Source of the DNA: Lachnospiraceae bacterium
Lineage (GTDB): Bacteria; Bacillota; Clostridia; Lachnospirales; Lachnospiraceae
Assembly (NCBI GenBank): GCA_011959285.1
Contig: BLLW01000020.1
Location: 1 to 56,350 of the forward strand
Reading direction: 5' to 3'
Length of the DNA stretch: 56,350 nucleotides
Both the position numbers and the translations under genes were made by a program. The notes under the pieces are model-generated. The model was not told the DNA's origin and searched no databases. It saw only the letters and a program-made list of their open reading frames with translations. Positions 46,742 to 56,249 of the stretch are shown here, piece by piece (the first letter of the stretch is position 1; each line of letters starts with the position of its first letter).

Positions 46742-47938
46742 ATGGAAACAATGAAACAGTATATCGAGGATGCCGAAAAGGCATTGCTGCACACCTATAA
46801 CCGTTATCAGGTGGTTCTTGATAAGGGGGACGGCGTCTATCTCTATGACATTGAGGGAAAGAAGTATCTTGATTTTTGCGCCGGTATCGCCGTGTTCGCA
46901 CTGGGTTATAATAACAAAAAGTACAACGATGCCTTGAAAAATCAGATTGATAAAGTAATCCATACCTCCAATTATTATTACAATGTGCCGGCGATTGAAG
47001 CGGCAAAGAAGATAAAAGCGGTTTCAGGGATGGACAGGGTCTTTTTTACCAACAGCGGGGCGGAAGCTGTGGAGGGCGCTATCAAGGCAGCCCGCAAGTA
47101 TGCATATCTGAAAGACGGAAGTACGGACCATGAGATCATTGCCATGGAGCATTCTTTTCACGGACGTACCTTCGGTGCGCTGTCGGTGACGGGCAATCCT
47201 AAGTATCGGGAAGCCTTTGCACCCATGATCGGGAATGTCCGCTTTGCCAAAATGAATGATTTTGAGAGTGTGCTTGGACAGGTGAATGAAAAGACCTGTG
47301 CAATCTTGTTTGAGACGGTGCAGGGAGAGGGGGGTATCTATCCGGCGGAGGAAGCCTTTATGAAGAGTATCAAGAAACTCTGTGAGGAAAAGGATATCTT
47401 ACTTATCCTTGATGAGATTCAATGTGGCATGGGGCGGACCGGTTATATGTATGCATGGCAGAGATACGGAATCAGACCGGATATCATGACCACGGCAAAA
47501 GCGCTGGGATGCGGTATTCCGGTGGGGGCGTTTTTGCTGACGGAAAAGGTGGGGGCAAATTCCCTTACCAGCGGCGACCATGGCACGACCTACGGCGGAA
47601 ACCCGCTGGCAGGGGCGGCAATAAATATTGTGCTTGATTTATTTGAGGAGAACCATATAATAGATAATGTGAAAGAGACGGGGGCTTATCTGGAAAAGAA
47701 GTTAGATGAGCTTGCCAGAGAATATGATTGTATTGAAAAAAGGCGCGGTGTCGGGTTGATGCAGGGGCTGGTATTTGACAGACCGGTAGGAGATATCATC
47801 ACAAGGGCGCTTGACAGAGGGCTGATTCTGATTAATGCAGGAACGAATATTATCCGTTTTGTGCCGCCCCTTATCATCACGAAAGAACATGTAGATGAGA
47901 TGACAGCGATTTTACGGACCTGTCTGGATGTAGAATAG
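46742..47938 (+). CDS. argD: Acetylornithine aminotransferase
   Basis: A PLP enzyme that converts N-acetylglutamate semialdehyde to acetylornithine. The 398-residue class III aminotransferase shows FCAGIAVFALGYNNKKY, the cofactor-binding NSGAEAVEGAIK near 100-111, LDEIQCGMGRTG and the PLP lysine in TTAKALGCGIPVG near residue 252. The ATG at 46742 follows GAAAGGAAGG; earlier in-frame ATGs overlap argB. Last enzyme gene of the argJBD block; argF is not present here. Confidence 0.95.
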   Translation: METMKQYIEDAEKALLHTYNRYQVVLDKGDGVYLYDIEGKKYLDFCAGIAVFALGYNNKKYNDALKNQIDKVIHTSNYYYNVPAIEAAKKIKAVSGMDRVFFTNSGAEAVEGAIKAARKYAYLKDGSTDHEIIAMEHSFHGRTFGALSVTGNPKYREAFAPMIGNVRFAKMNDFESVLGQVNEKTCAILFETVQGEGGIYPAEEAFMKSIKKLCEEKDILLILDEIQCGMGRTGYMYAWQRYGIRPDIMTTAKALGCGIPVGAFLLTEKVGANSLTSGDHGTTYGGNPLAGAAINIVLDLFEENHIIDNVKETGAYLEKKLDELAREYDCIEKRRGVGLMQGLVFDRPVGDIITRALDRGLILINAGTNIIRFVPPLIITKEHVDEMTAILRTCLDVE

Positions 47939-47952
47939 AAATGGAGTAAAGA

Positions 47953-49437
47953 ATGAGTCTGAAAAAACGACTTACGGCAATAGGAATCATTGCCATAGTT
48001 GCTGCAGCTGCCTTTGGCATTGCCGGAACAGGCAGACAGATAAGCGAAAAACAGGAGGAAACCATCTTTACGGGCGAAAAGGAGACGGTGTACCTTTGGT
48101 ACACGGATGAAGCGCTTACTTCCTACTTAAGCGGTGCGGCAGTTACTTATAATGAGACCCATGATGTGCGGGTGGTGTCGGTATTAGAATCAGGGCTTGA
48201 ATATTTGGAAAAAATCAACCAAGCTTCACTGGAAAATAGTGCGCCCGACTTATATATCATCAGCCATGAATCTTTGGAAAAGGCATGTCTTGCCGGTCTT
48301 GCAAGTGAAGTTAAGCCCAGGGACGGAGCTGTCATGGAGGATGACTATATCGGAACAGGGCTGCAGGCAGCGTCCTATAAAAATAAAATCGTAGGATATC
48401 CTTTTTATTTTGAGACCAGCTCTCTTTTGTATAACAAAACGTATCTGAAGGATATGGCAAGGGCCAGGCTTGAAGCAGAGGAGGATCAGGCGGAGGGAGA
48501 AGCGGCACAGGAACAGATCGAGCAGAGCGGAGAAGAAGGCACACAGCCTGTGGCAGAGACGGGGCAGGAACATGCATTTACGGAAGAACAGGTTGAGGCA
48601 AAGGTGCAGGAGCTCCTTCCGAGGACGATTCTTGATATAGAGACCTTTGCAGATAATTATGATGCACCGCAGCAGGTGGAAGGTGTCTTTAAGTGGGATG
48701 TCACAGATATTTTTTATAATTATTTTTTTGTTGGAAATTCCATTAAAATGGGCGGCGAAGCCGGTTGGGATACCTCCCAGATCGATATCTATAATCTGGA
48801 TGCTATTGCCAGTCTGCGCGTCTATCAGGACTTGAACCAGTTCTTTTCCATTGATACCAGCGAAAGCGATTATGAAGCGATACTGGACGAATTTATGGCT
48901 GGAAAGATGGTTTTTACGATGGCTACCACAGACGCAGTGTTTAAATTAGAGCAAGCAAAAGAAGATAGCTTATTTGGATATGATTACGATATTGCGCTGG
49001 CACCGGATATTGATGAGAGCAGGGCGACTCGTTCCCTTTCCGTTACAAGCTGCGTAGTCGTAAACGGTTATTCAGAAAAAAAGGAGGATGCCAATGACTT
49101 TGCTTATTTTCTGACTGCCGAATACAATGATATTTTGTATGCAAGGACAGGGAAGGTATCGGCAGCTAAGGGTGTGGATTATGGCTACGAGGCATTGGAT
49201 AAGTTTGCACAGGAGTATGAAAAATCTATTTCCATGCCTAAGATGATTGAGACGAGCAATTTCTGGGTAAAACTTGAGGTGGTTTTTTCACAGGTTTGGA
49301 ACGGTGCGGACGCCAACGAAAAGCTAAAGGAATTATCGGAACAGATCATGTCGCAGGTAACCGGAACAGCTTATCAGGAGGAATACCTGGAGGAACCCGA
49401 AGCACCGGAAGAAGAAACAGAATATCTGGATGAATAA
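47953..49437 (+). CDS. Orphan extracellular solute-binding protein
   Basis: A 494-residue exported protein of the sugar-type (family 1) solute-binding fold. It has an N-terminal hydrophobic segment (LTAIGIIAIVAAAAFGIAG) without a lipobox cysteine, so it is probably held by an uncleaved helix or released. The substrate-binding core is recognisable in VYLWYTDEALTSYL, APDLYIISHESLEKACLAG and IVGYPFYFETSSLLYNKTYL. An acidic Glu/Gln-rich insertion (about 177-215) follows. No permease or ATPase gene is near. It starts 14 bases after argD. Confidence 0.8.
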   Translation: MSLKKRLTAIGIIAIVAAAAFGIAGTGRQISEKQEETIFTGEKETVYLWYTDEALTSYLSGAAVTYNETHDVRVVSVLESGLEYLEKINQASLENSAPDLYIISHESLEKACLAGLASEVKPRDGAVMEDDYIGTGLQAASYKNKIVGYPFYFETSSLLYNKTYLKDMARARLEAEEDQAEGEAAQEQIEQSGEEGTQPVAETGQEHAFTEEQVEAKVQELLPRTILDIETFADNYDAPQQVEGVFKWDVTDIFYNYFFVGNSIKMGGEAGWDTSQIDIYNLDAIASLRVYQDLNQFFSIDTSESDYEAILDEFMAGKMVFTMATTDAVFKLEQAKEDSLFGYDYDIALAPDIDESRATRSLSVTSCVVVNGYSEKKEDANDFAYFLTAEYNDILYARTGKVSAAKGVDYGYEALDKFAQEYEKSISMPKMIETSNFWVKLEVVFSQVWNGADANEKLKELSEQIMSQVTGTAYQEEYLEEPEAPEEETEYLDE

Positions 49438-49490
49438 TTTTCCAATCATATGGGCATCATAAATTAACGAAACATGTTAAGGAGGCTCAT

Positions 49491-49922
49491 ATGATTGGAT
49501 TTTTTATTGCACTTATATCAGGCGCCCTGATGAGCATTCAGGGGGTGTTCAATACTCAGGTGACCAAGACTTCCGGCATCTGGGTTGCCAATGCTTTTGT
49601 CCAGCTGACAGCGCTCTTGGTGTGCCTTGGGGTATGGCTGGTTTCAGACCGTTCCTCTTTCGGAACGCTGCTTAAGGTTGAACCGAAATATATGCTCTTA
49701 GGAGGCGCTATAGGTGCATTTATCACTTATACAGTAATCAAAAGCATGGAAATGTTAGGACCGGCAAGAGCGGTCATGCTGATCGTGATCGCCCAGCTCA
49801 TTATTGCTTATGTCATTGAACTGCTGGGGCTGTTCGGGGTGGAAAAACAACCTCTTGAATGGAGAAAAATTTTAGGAATGCTGGTGGCAATAGCGGGGAT
49901 TGTAATTTTCAAATGGAAATAG
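49491..49922 (+). CDS. DMT family transporter, YdcZ/DUF606 type
   Basis: A 143-residue membrane protein with four to five helices, the half-size DMT form that probably works as a dimer. Features are FIALISGALMSIQGVFNTQV at the N-terminus, LLGGAIGAFITYTVIKSMEM, and a last helix ending in IVIFKWK. The substrate is unknown. TAAGGAGG precedes the ATG. Confidence 0.9.
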   Translation: MIGFFIALISGALMSIQGVFNTQVTKTSGIWVANAFVQLTALLVCLGVWLVSDRSSFGTLLKVEPKYMLLGGAIGAFITYTVIKSMEMLGPARAVMLIVIAQLIIAYVIELLGLFGVEKQPLEWRKILGMLVAIAGIVIFKWK

Positions 49923-50012
49923 TGAACATTTGGCTTGTCAATCCACCGGATTTACTTTAAAATGAAATGGTATCGTTATAAGGGGCTTTCTGGAAACAGA
50001 AAGGAGATAACG

Positions 50013-50684
50013 ATGAAGAAAAATTACAGGCTGGCAGCAGGAATTTTAGTTGTATTTTTCTGTATACTTTTAGGCTGTGAAAAAAGGGAAAAGGAGCAGG
50101 AGGAATTACTGCTCCTTCCTGTAAATGATGCCGGGCCGGACGCCGGAAAAGAAGCAGATACGGCAGAGCAGATGACGGAAGATGCAGTCATGCAGCCGGC
50201 AGAAACAGTTGACGGGACCAAAGATATTTTAGAGGTATCGTACTGTGTGGTACATATCTGCGGTGCGGTAAATAATCCGGGCGTATATACGCTGGAGGGC
50301 AGAAGCCGGATCTATCAGGCTGTTGAGAAGGCAGGCGGGTTCCGGGAGGATGCGGATCAGGACTATTTAAACCAGGCGGATCAGGTTGTGGATGGAATGA
50401 AGGTTTACATACCGACTAAGGCTGAGGTAGAAGAGTCCGGAAGAATGAATCACTGGGAAGATTCCGGTATAGGGGATGCTGACGAAAAGGATTTTCCCGT
50501 AAACATCAATACGGCGGAAGAGGAACTTTTGTGCACCCTTCCAGGCGTAGGGAGCAGCAAGGCGAAAAGCATTATTGCCTATAGGGAAAAGAATGGACCG
50601 TTTGAAAAGAAAGAAGATATTATGAACGTTGAGGGGATAAAGAATGGGCTGTTTGAAAAGATAAAGGACAGCATTACCGTGTAG
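50013..50684 (+). CDS. comEA: ComEA-type DNA-binding lipoprotein
   Basis: A 223-residue surface protein that is expected to bind DNA at the membrane for uptake through ComEC. It has a signal with lipobox LLGC (Cys at residue 22), an acidic linker, an SLBB domain (VHICGAVNNPGVYTLEGRSR, about 78-130) and a C-terminal helix-hairpin-helix domain (NINTAEEELLCTLPGVGSSK, about 165-223). The lipobox is unusual for Bacillus-type ComEA, which has a plain membrane helix. The ATG at 50013 has AAAGGAG. comEC lies 3.3 kb downstream. Confidence 0.9.
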   Translation: MKKNYRLAAGILVVFFCILLGCEKREKEQEELLLLPVNDAGPDAGKEADTAEQMTEDAVMQPAETVDGTKDILEVSYCVVHICGAVNNPGVYTLEGRSRIYQAVEKAGGFREDADQDYLNQADQVVDGMKVYIPTKAEVEESGRMNHWEDSGIGDADEKDFPVNINTAEEELLCTLPGVGSSKAKSIIAYREKNGPFEKKEDIMNVEGIKNGLFEKIKDSITV

Positions 50685-50709
50685 TTATTGAAATAAGGTA
50701 GGGATTAAT

Positions 50710-51390
50710 ATGGCGAAGAAAGTGCTTGTTGTAGATGATGAAAAGCTGATCGTAAAGGGAATACGCTTTAGCTTGGAACAGGACGGAATGGAAGTGGACT
50801 GCGCCTATGACGGCGAGGAAGCGCTTAAAATGATCAAGGATAAGGAATACGATATCATATTGTTGGATGTCATGCTCCCTAAGCTTACAGGGTTTGAAGT
50901 CTGCCAGCAGACAAGGGAATTTTCAAGTGTACCGATTGTTATGTTAACCGCCAAGGGAGAAGATATGGATAAAATCTTAGGGCTTGAATACGGCGCAGAT
51001 GATTACATCACAAAACCCTTTAACATTTTGGAGGTAAAGGCACGAATCAAAGCAATCATAAGGCGTACTTCCCCTAAGCCCAAGGAAACGGCAAAGATTA
51101 TTGAGAGCGGAGATATGCGGCTTGACTGCGATGGGAGAAGAGTATACGTAGCAGGGCAGGAAATCAATCTGACAGCAAAGGAATTTGAGCTGTTAGAGCT
51201 GCTGGTCGTCAATGTAAATAAGGTATACAGCAGGGAAAACCTCTTAAAACTAGTGTGGGGGAATGACTATCCGGGAGATGTGCGGACGGTGGATGTACAT
51301 ATCAGAAGGCTGCGGGAGAAGATAGAGCAAAATCCTTCGGAGCCTAAGTATGTGCACACAAAATGGGGCGTGGGCTACTATTTTGCGTGA
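50710..51390 (+). CDS. OmpR/PhoB family response regulator
   Basis: A 226-residue two-component response regulator. The receiver domain has VDDEK (residues 8-12), the phosphorylated Asp in ILLDVMLP (about residue 53), MLTAKGED and the TKPF lysine; the C-terminal winged helix carries NLTAKEFELLELLVV and DVRTVDVHIRRLREKI. The general character is close to WalR/PhoP-type regulators. The kinase gene follows after 61 bases. It starts 25 bases after comEA, so the two may be co-transcribed. Confidence 0.95.
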   Translation: MAKKVLVVDDEKLIVKGIRFSLEQDGMEVDCAYDGEEALKMIKDKEYDIILLDVMLPKLTGFEVCQQTREFSSVPIVMLTAKGEDMDKILGLEYGADDYITKPFNILEVKARIKAIIRRTSPKPKETAKIIESGDMRLDCDGRRVYVAGQEINLTAKEFELLELLVVNVNKVYSRENLLKLVWGNDYPGDVRTVDVHIRRLREKIEQNPSEPKYVHTKWGVGYYFA

Positions 51391-51451
51391 TCTTAAGGAG
51401 TGACCCTAAGGAGATCTTAAGGAAATGCGGATTTGAAAGGCAGTGCCGGTT

Positions 51452-52930
51452 ATGGCTGATCTAAAAGCAACTTTTAAAAACTTGAAGATTTGGCGGAGCT
51501 TAAAGGTCCGCCTGTTCGTCATTATATTTCTTATGGGAAGTATTCCAAGTATCTTTGTGCGTGTGGGCATTCTGGAAAACTACGAAAGCCGTGCTGTGGA
51601 TGTGAGGACCTCGGATGTGCAGACACAGCTTAGGATCATTGCAAATCACCTGATTACATACAACTATCTGCAGGATACCTCATCGGAGATGATAGGGGCA
51701 GAGCTTGAGCAGCTTTCTAATCTGTATAATGGGCGGGTGCTTATTATTAATGGAAATTTAAAGGTGGTGAAGGATACATACGCCATCAGTGAGGGGAAGA
51801 CGATTGTATCCGAAGAGGTCATCCGATGCATGAAGGGCGTCAATACGGTGAATTACGATGCAGTCAATGGATTTATCGAGATCACGGTTCCGATTGTGGA
51901 GACGATTTCCGCGCAGATGGCGACTGCGGAGATCCCTGAAGGAACAGAGGTGGTCCGGGGCGTGATGCTTACCAGTGTCTCTACCGACAGTATTGTAAAC
52001 ACGTTGGAACTATTGAACCGGAAAGCGCTTATCGTTGAGATTATTATGGTTTTCTGTATTTTTGCCATTGCCCTTATTTTGGCACAGATTTTGATAAGGC
52101 CTTTTGACCGGGTCTCAAAGGCAATCAGTGAAGTGAAGGAAGGGTATACCAATGAGCCGGTGTCTGTGCCGGACTATCTGGAAACAGAGCATATCGTGGA
52201 TGCTTTTAACAGCCTCCTTGAAAGGATGAAGGCGCTGGACGACTCCAGAAAGGAGTTTGTGGCGAATGTGTCCCATGAGCTCAAGACGCCGATTACTTCG
52301 GTGAAGGTGCTTGCGGACTCCTTGTTGGCACAGCAGGATGTTCCGGCGGAACTTTACCATGAGTTCATGGTGGATATTGCAGAGGAAATCGAGCGGGAAG
52401 ACAAGATCATTAATGATCTTCTGGCTTTGGTAAAACTGGATAAATCGGCAGCAGAGCTTAATATTGGTGTAATCAACATCAATGACCTGACGGAAATCAT
52501 TTTAAAGAGGCTCCGTCCGATTGCAAGAAAGAAGAATATTGAAGTGACTTTGATCAGCAAGAGGGAGATTATTGCGGAAGTAGACGAAGTGAAGATGTCT
52601 CTTATTTTAACCAATTTGGTTGAGAATGCCATCAAATACAATAAGGAGCAGGGAAAGGTAGATGTGACGCTGGATGCAGACCATCAATTCTTCACGGTAG
52701 AGGTTGCAGATACTGGAATCGGCATTCCAGAAGAATCACGAAGCCAGATTTATGAGCGTTTTTACCGGGTCGATAAGTCGCATTCAAGGGAGATTGGAGG
52801 CACAGGATTGGGACTTGCAATCACCAGAAGTGCAATACTGCTTCATAGAGGCTCCATTAAGGTAGAAAGTGTTGAAGGAGAGGGGACCGTATTTACGGTA
52901 AAGATACCTCTTACACGGGTTTTAGTATAA
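51452..52930 (+). CDS. Membrane sensor histidine kinase
   Basis: A 492-residue sensor kinase paired with the preceding response regulator. It has a first membrane helix (VRLFVIIFLMGSIPSIFV), an extracellular sensor region of about 150 residues, a second helix (VEIIMVFCIFAIALILAQIL), a HAMP linker, the phospho-accepting His in NVSHELKTPITS near residue 274, and the ATPase motifs NLVENAIKYN, ADTGIGIPEE and GGTGLGLAI. The layout is like WalK without the PAS domain. The start may be GTG 51443 instead. The sensed signal is unknown. Confidence 0.94.
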   Translation: MADLKATFKNLKIWRSLKVRLFVIIFLMGSIPSIFVRVGILENYESRAVDVRTSDVQTQLRIIANHLITYNYLQDTSSEMIGAELEQLSNLYNGRVLIINGNLKVVKDTYAISEGKTIVSEEVIRCMKGVNTVNYDAVNGFIEITVPIVETISAQMATAEIPEGTEVVRGVMLTSVSTDSIVNTLELLNRKALIVEIIMVFCIFAIALILAQILIRPFDRVSKAISEVKEGYTNEPVSVPDYLETEHIVDAFNSLLERMKALDDSRKEFVANVSHELKTPITSVKVLADSLLAQQDVPAELYHEFMVDIAEEIEREDKIINDLLALVKLDKSAAELNIGVININDLTEIILKRLRPIARKKNIEVTLISKREIIAEVDEVKMSLILTNLVENAIKYNKEQGKVDVTLDADHQFFTVEVADTGIGIPEESRSQIYERFYRVDKSHSREIGGTGLGLAITRSAILLHRGSIKVESVEGEGTVFTVKIPLTRVLV

Positions 52931-52943
52931 GGAGAAGGATGCT

Positions 52944-53867
52944 TTGAATAAAAAAGGGAAAATGCTTTTCCTGTTGCTGGTTTTATTGACAGTGATCTGC
53001 GCTTGCGGGCGGCAGAATGATACCAGCCAGAAGGACACATATAGAATTTATTATGAGAATAATGATGAAACAGGGATATTTCCCCAGGATTACAGGACAG
53101 AGACGAAGGATAAGGAAGCATTGGTGTCAGAGTTCATAGAGCAGCTTGGCGTTGCTTCCGGAAAGCTGGAATACAAGGCGCCTTTATCCGGCGGTTTCAA
53201 TTTGTTGGATTACAGCATTGCGGAGGATCAGGTGACGCTGGTCTTTGATGAAAACTATAAACTGCAGCCGGTCACAACCGAAGTTTTGGTGCGTGCGGCA
53301 ATCGTCAGGACGCTGACACAGATTGAGGGAATACAGTATGTAAGTTTCCAAATCAAGTCAGAGCCGCTCACAGATGCATCTGGTATCGTCATTGGAACGA
53401 TGAATGCGGACATGTTCATCGACAACGCGGGTAATGAAATCAATACCTACGAAAAGGTGAAGCTGACGCTGTATTTTGCAAATGAAAACGGAGACGGACT
53501 TAAAGCGGTGAGCAGACCGGTGATTTATAATAGCAATATTGCAATGGAAAGACTTGTGGTGGAACAGCTGATAGCAGGTCCTCTTGCAGAGGAAAAGGCT
53601 TTTCCCGCCATCAATCCGGACACGAAAATCGTCAGCGTCAATGTAAAAGACGGCATCTGCTATGTAAACCTGGACAGCACATTCCTGACGCAGATTTACA
53701 ATGTAACATCGGATGTGACGATTTATTCCATCACAAATTCCCTGGTGGAACTTTCTAATGTGAATAAAGTACAAATATCTATCAACGGTGATACAAATGT
53801 AAATTATAAAGAAAATATCAGTTTTTCAACGGTATTTGAGAGAAACCTGGAGCTGGTGGGGGAATAA
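52944..53867 (+). CDS. GerMN domain lipoprotein
   Basis: A 307-residue lipoprotein with a lipobox at VICAC (Cys about residue 21) and two GerMN-type domains, one with VTLVFDENYKL and VRAAIVRTLTQIEGIQYVSF, the second with ERLVVEQLIAGP, KDGICYVNLDS and YSITNSLVEL. GerMN domains occur in spore germination protein GerM and in lipoproteins next to Wal-type kinases. The start codon is TTG with AAGGAGAAGG ahead; the nearby ATG at 52939 ends after two codons. It lies 13 bases after the kinase gene, so a signalling link with the kinase is likely. Confidence 0.9.
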   Translation: MNKKGKMLFLLLVLLTVICACGRQNDTSQKDTYRIYYENNDETGIFPQDYRTETKDKEALVSEFIEQLGVASGKLEYKAPLSGGFNLLDYSIAEDQVTLVFDENYKLQPVTTEVLVRAAIVRTLTQIEGIQYVSFQIKSEPLTDASGIVIGTMNADMFIDNAGNEINTYEKVKLTLYFANENGDGLKAVSRPVIYNSNIAMERLVVEQLIAGPLAEEKAFPAINPDTKIVSVNVKDGICYVNLDSTFLTQIYNVTSDVTIYSITNSLVELSNVNKVQISINGDTNVNYKENISFSTVFERNLELVGE

Positions 53868-53899
53868 ATTTTCAGCCCTTCCATATATCGCAGATAAGA

Positions 53900-53918
53900 C
53901 CGCAGAGAAAGTCTGCGG
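53900..53918 (+). other. Small hairpin before comEC
   Basis: CCGCAGA and its complement TCTGCGG around a GAAAG loop, five bases before the comEC ribosome site (AGGAGGT). No T run, so not a standard terminator. Confidence 0.35.
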
Positions 53919-53936
53919 CATACAGGAGGTAAATAT

Positions 53937-56159
53937 ATGGCAAAACGTCCCCTTGGTTTTGTCTGCCTGATACTGTCTTTGGTCTTGTACTTCATTGTAA
54001 GCATAAAGCCTGCGCCATACCAGAATTTTGACGCGCTTGAAGGCAAAATGATTACGGTGGAGGGAAGCGTATATAAGAAGGAGACATCAGGGCAGACAAA
54101 GGAGCCGGTGACGGTGCTGTATTTAAAGCTTTTTTCCCAAGAAGGCGGGGAGCAGTGGGAAAATCCATCCGCCTTCCGCACGGGACGGGTCATCTGCTAT
54201 TTGAAATCCGGTCAAATAGAACCGGAGATGGGCAGTACCGTGCGGCTTACGGGAAAGTTTGCAGGCTTTGAACGCGCATCCAATCCGGGGCAATTTGACG
54301 CCTATTCATATTATCAGATCTTAGGAATATCCTATCGCCTGAATCAGGCAGTTATTTCAGCAAAGTCACAAAATTATAATATACTTACGCAAAAGGCATA
54401 TCAAGTCAGAAGATTTCTTTCAATGAAACTTTCGGAAAATCTTCCGAAACAGGAAGCGGCAATGATGCAGACCATGCTGCTGGGTGAAAAAAGCGGCATG
54501 GATAAGGAACTAAAGGCACTTTATCAGAGAAACGGAATCGCGCATATTCTGGCAATTTCAGGGCTGCATATTTCTATGTTAGGCATGGGACAGTACAAAC
54601 TGCTGCGAAAGTGTGGAATGCCCATGAAGGCAGCGGCAGTCGTATCGGCGTCAGCAATGGTCCTTTACTGCATCATGACCGGATTTTCGGTATCAGCCAT
54701 CCGTGCCGTCATCATGTTTTCACTGCAAATGGGAGCCGTCCTCACAGAACGCACTTATGACATGCTGACGGCGGTGATGGTGGCAGCTGTTCTGATTCTC
54801 ATAAACCAACCTCTCTATCTTAAACACAGTGGTTTCCTGTTCTCCTTCGGATGCGTATTGGGAATCGGTCTGATTCTTCCGCCCTTGACTGAGGGAAAAC
54901 GGACAATACATCCGGCGGTAAAAAAGCTTTTGGGAAGCATTGCAATGATGGTCGTCACACTTCCCATCTATTTATGGTTTTACTATCAGTTTCCAGCTTA
55001 TTCCATGTTCTTAAACCTGCTGGTGATTCCGCTGATGAGTATCTTGATGGCGGCAGGTCTGCTTCTTCTTGCCAGCAGCATTTTGTGCCCGCCCGCCGCG
55101 ATCCCCTTCGCTTACTTAATCAAAGGAATCCTCACAATATACGAAGAGACTTGCACCATCTGCAATCTGCTTCCCGGTAACCTCTTAACATGCGGCAGAC
55201 CAGAAATCTGGCAGATGATTCTTTATCTTTCGCTTTTACTGCTCATTGCCCTTCTGAGGAAAAAAGGAAATCTCATTCTACGCTGGGGCATGGCACTTGC
55301 AGCGGTCTTCATGCTCATGCTTCCTACAAAGACAGGTATGACAATAACCTTTCTGGATGTAGGACAAGGAGACTGCATCTGCATTAAAAACGGATACGGA
55401 AGACATTATCTGGTAGATGGCGGCAGTTCCTCCGTCAGCGGCGTTGGCGAATATCGAATCATCCCCTTCCTTAAATTCCAAGGCATTTCCCGATTGGAAG
55501 CCGTGTTCATAACCCACCCCGACGAAGACCACTGTAACGGAATCAAAGAATTAATCCAAACAGGAGCCCTTCAGGGAATCCAAATTAAAAATCTGGTACT
55601 GCCCGACATCGCACAAACCGCAAAAGAAGAAGCCTACCTGGAATTAGAGCGTCTGGCAGCAAAGCACGATATCCCCGTCGCATACATCAGCAGAGGTCAA
55701 AAAATTGCTGATAACCAGCTCGCCATCACTTGTCTTCATCCCACCCATACATACGTATCCCAAAATTCCAACGAATATTCAACCGTACTCACCCTCACCG
55801 TCAACAACTTTACCACAATGCTCACCGGCGACATAGAAGGAGAAGGCGAACAAATGCTTACCCAGTTTTTACAAAAAGAAAAAACGCCTCCAATAACAAT
55901 CCTAAAAGTAGCCCACCATGGTTCTAAATATTCTACAGATAAGGAATTTCTGGAAATAATATCCCCCCGCGTTGCCTTAATCTCTGCCGGGGAAGATAAT
56001 CCATACGGACATCCCCACAGCGAATTAATAGACCGCCTTAACCAAGCGGATTGCCAAATCTATCAAACCAATCAAACAGGAGCAATCACAGTTCACTATA
56101 AAGACGGAAAAATCACAATCAAATCTTTTTTGAAAAAAATATTTAATCAAGGAGAATAG
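53937..56159 (+). CDS. comEC: ComEC/Rec2 family DNA uptake channel
   Basis: A 740-residue membrane channel that passes single-stranded DNA into the cell. It has two N-terminal helices around an OB-like extracellular segment (DUF4131, about 25-130), the competence helical region with NGIAHILAISGLHISMLG (about 200-217) and many helices to about 460, and a C-terminal MBL domain with FLDVGQGDCICI and THPDEDHCNG (about 526-535) and VAHHGSKYSTDKE. The reading frame is intact. The base composition of the coding strand changes strongly in the 3' part. With comEA upstream it suggests at least part of a natural transformation system; pilus genes are not in the window. Confidence 0.93.
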   Translation: MAKRPLGFVCLILSLVLYFIVSIKPAPYQNFDALEGKMITVEGSVYKKETSGQTKEPVTVLYLKLFSQEGGEQWENPSAFRTGRVICYLKSGQIEPEMGSTVRLTGKFAGFERASNPGQFDAYSYYQILGISYRLNQAVISAKSQNYNILTQKAYQVRRFLSMKLSENLPKQEAAMMQTMLLGEKSGMDKELKALYQRNGIAHILAISGLHISMLGMGQYKLLRKCGMPMKAAAVVSASAMVLYCIMTGFSVSAIRAVIMFSLQMGAVLTERTYDMLTAVMVAAVLILINQPLYLKHSGFLFSFGCVLGIGLILPPLTEGKRTIHPAVKKLLGSIAMMVVTLPIYLWFYYQFPAYSMFLNLLVIPLMSILMAAGLLLLASSILCPPAAIPFAYLIKGILTIYEETCTICNLLPGNLLTCGRPEIWQMILYLSLLLLIALLRKKGNLILRWGMALAAVFMLMLPTKTGMTITFLDVGQGDCICIKNGYGRHYLVDGGSSSVSGVGEYRIIPFLKFQGISRLEAVFITHPDEDHCNGIKELIQTGALQGIQIKNLVLPDIAQTAKEEAYLELERLAAKHDIPVAYISRGQKIADNQLAITCLHPTHTYVSQNSNEYSTVLTLTVNNFTTMLTGDIEGEGEQMLTQFLQKEKTPPITILKVAHHGSKYSTDKEFLEIISPRVALISAGEDNPYGHPHSELIDRLNQADCQIYQTNQTGAITVHYKDGKITIKSFLKKIFNQGE

Positions 56160-56249
56160 CCTTGCGGAAGGGCAGTTAGTTGGGGGACGGCGCCAGCGGG
56201 GGATATAAATCTTGCGGAGGGAGGACCCACAGGCGGCACACCTTATGTT

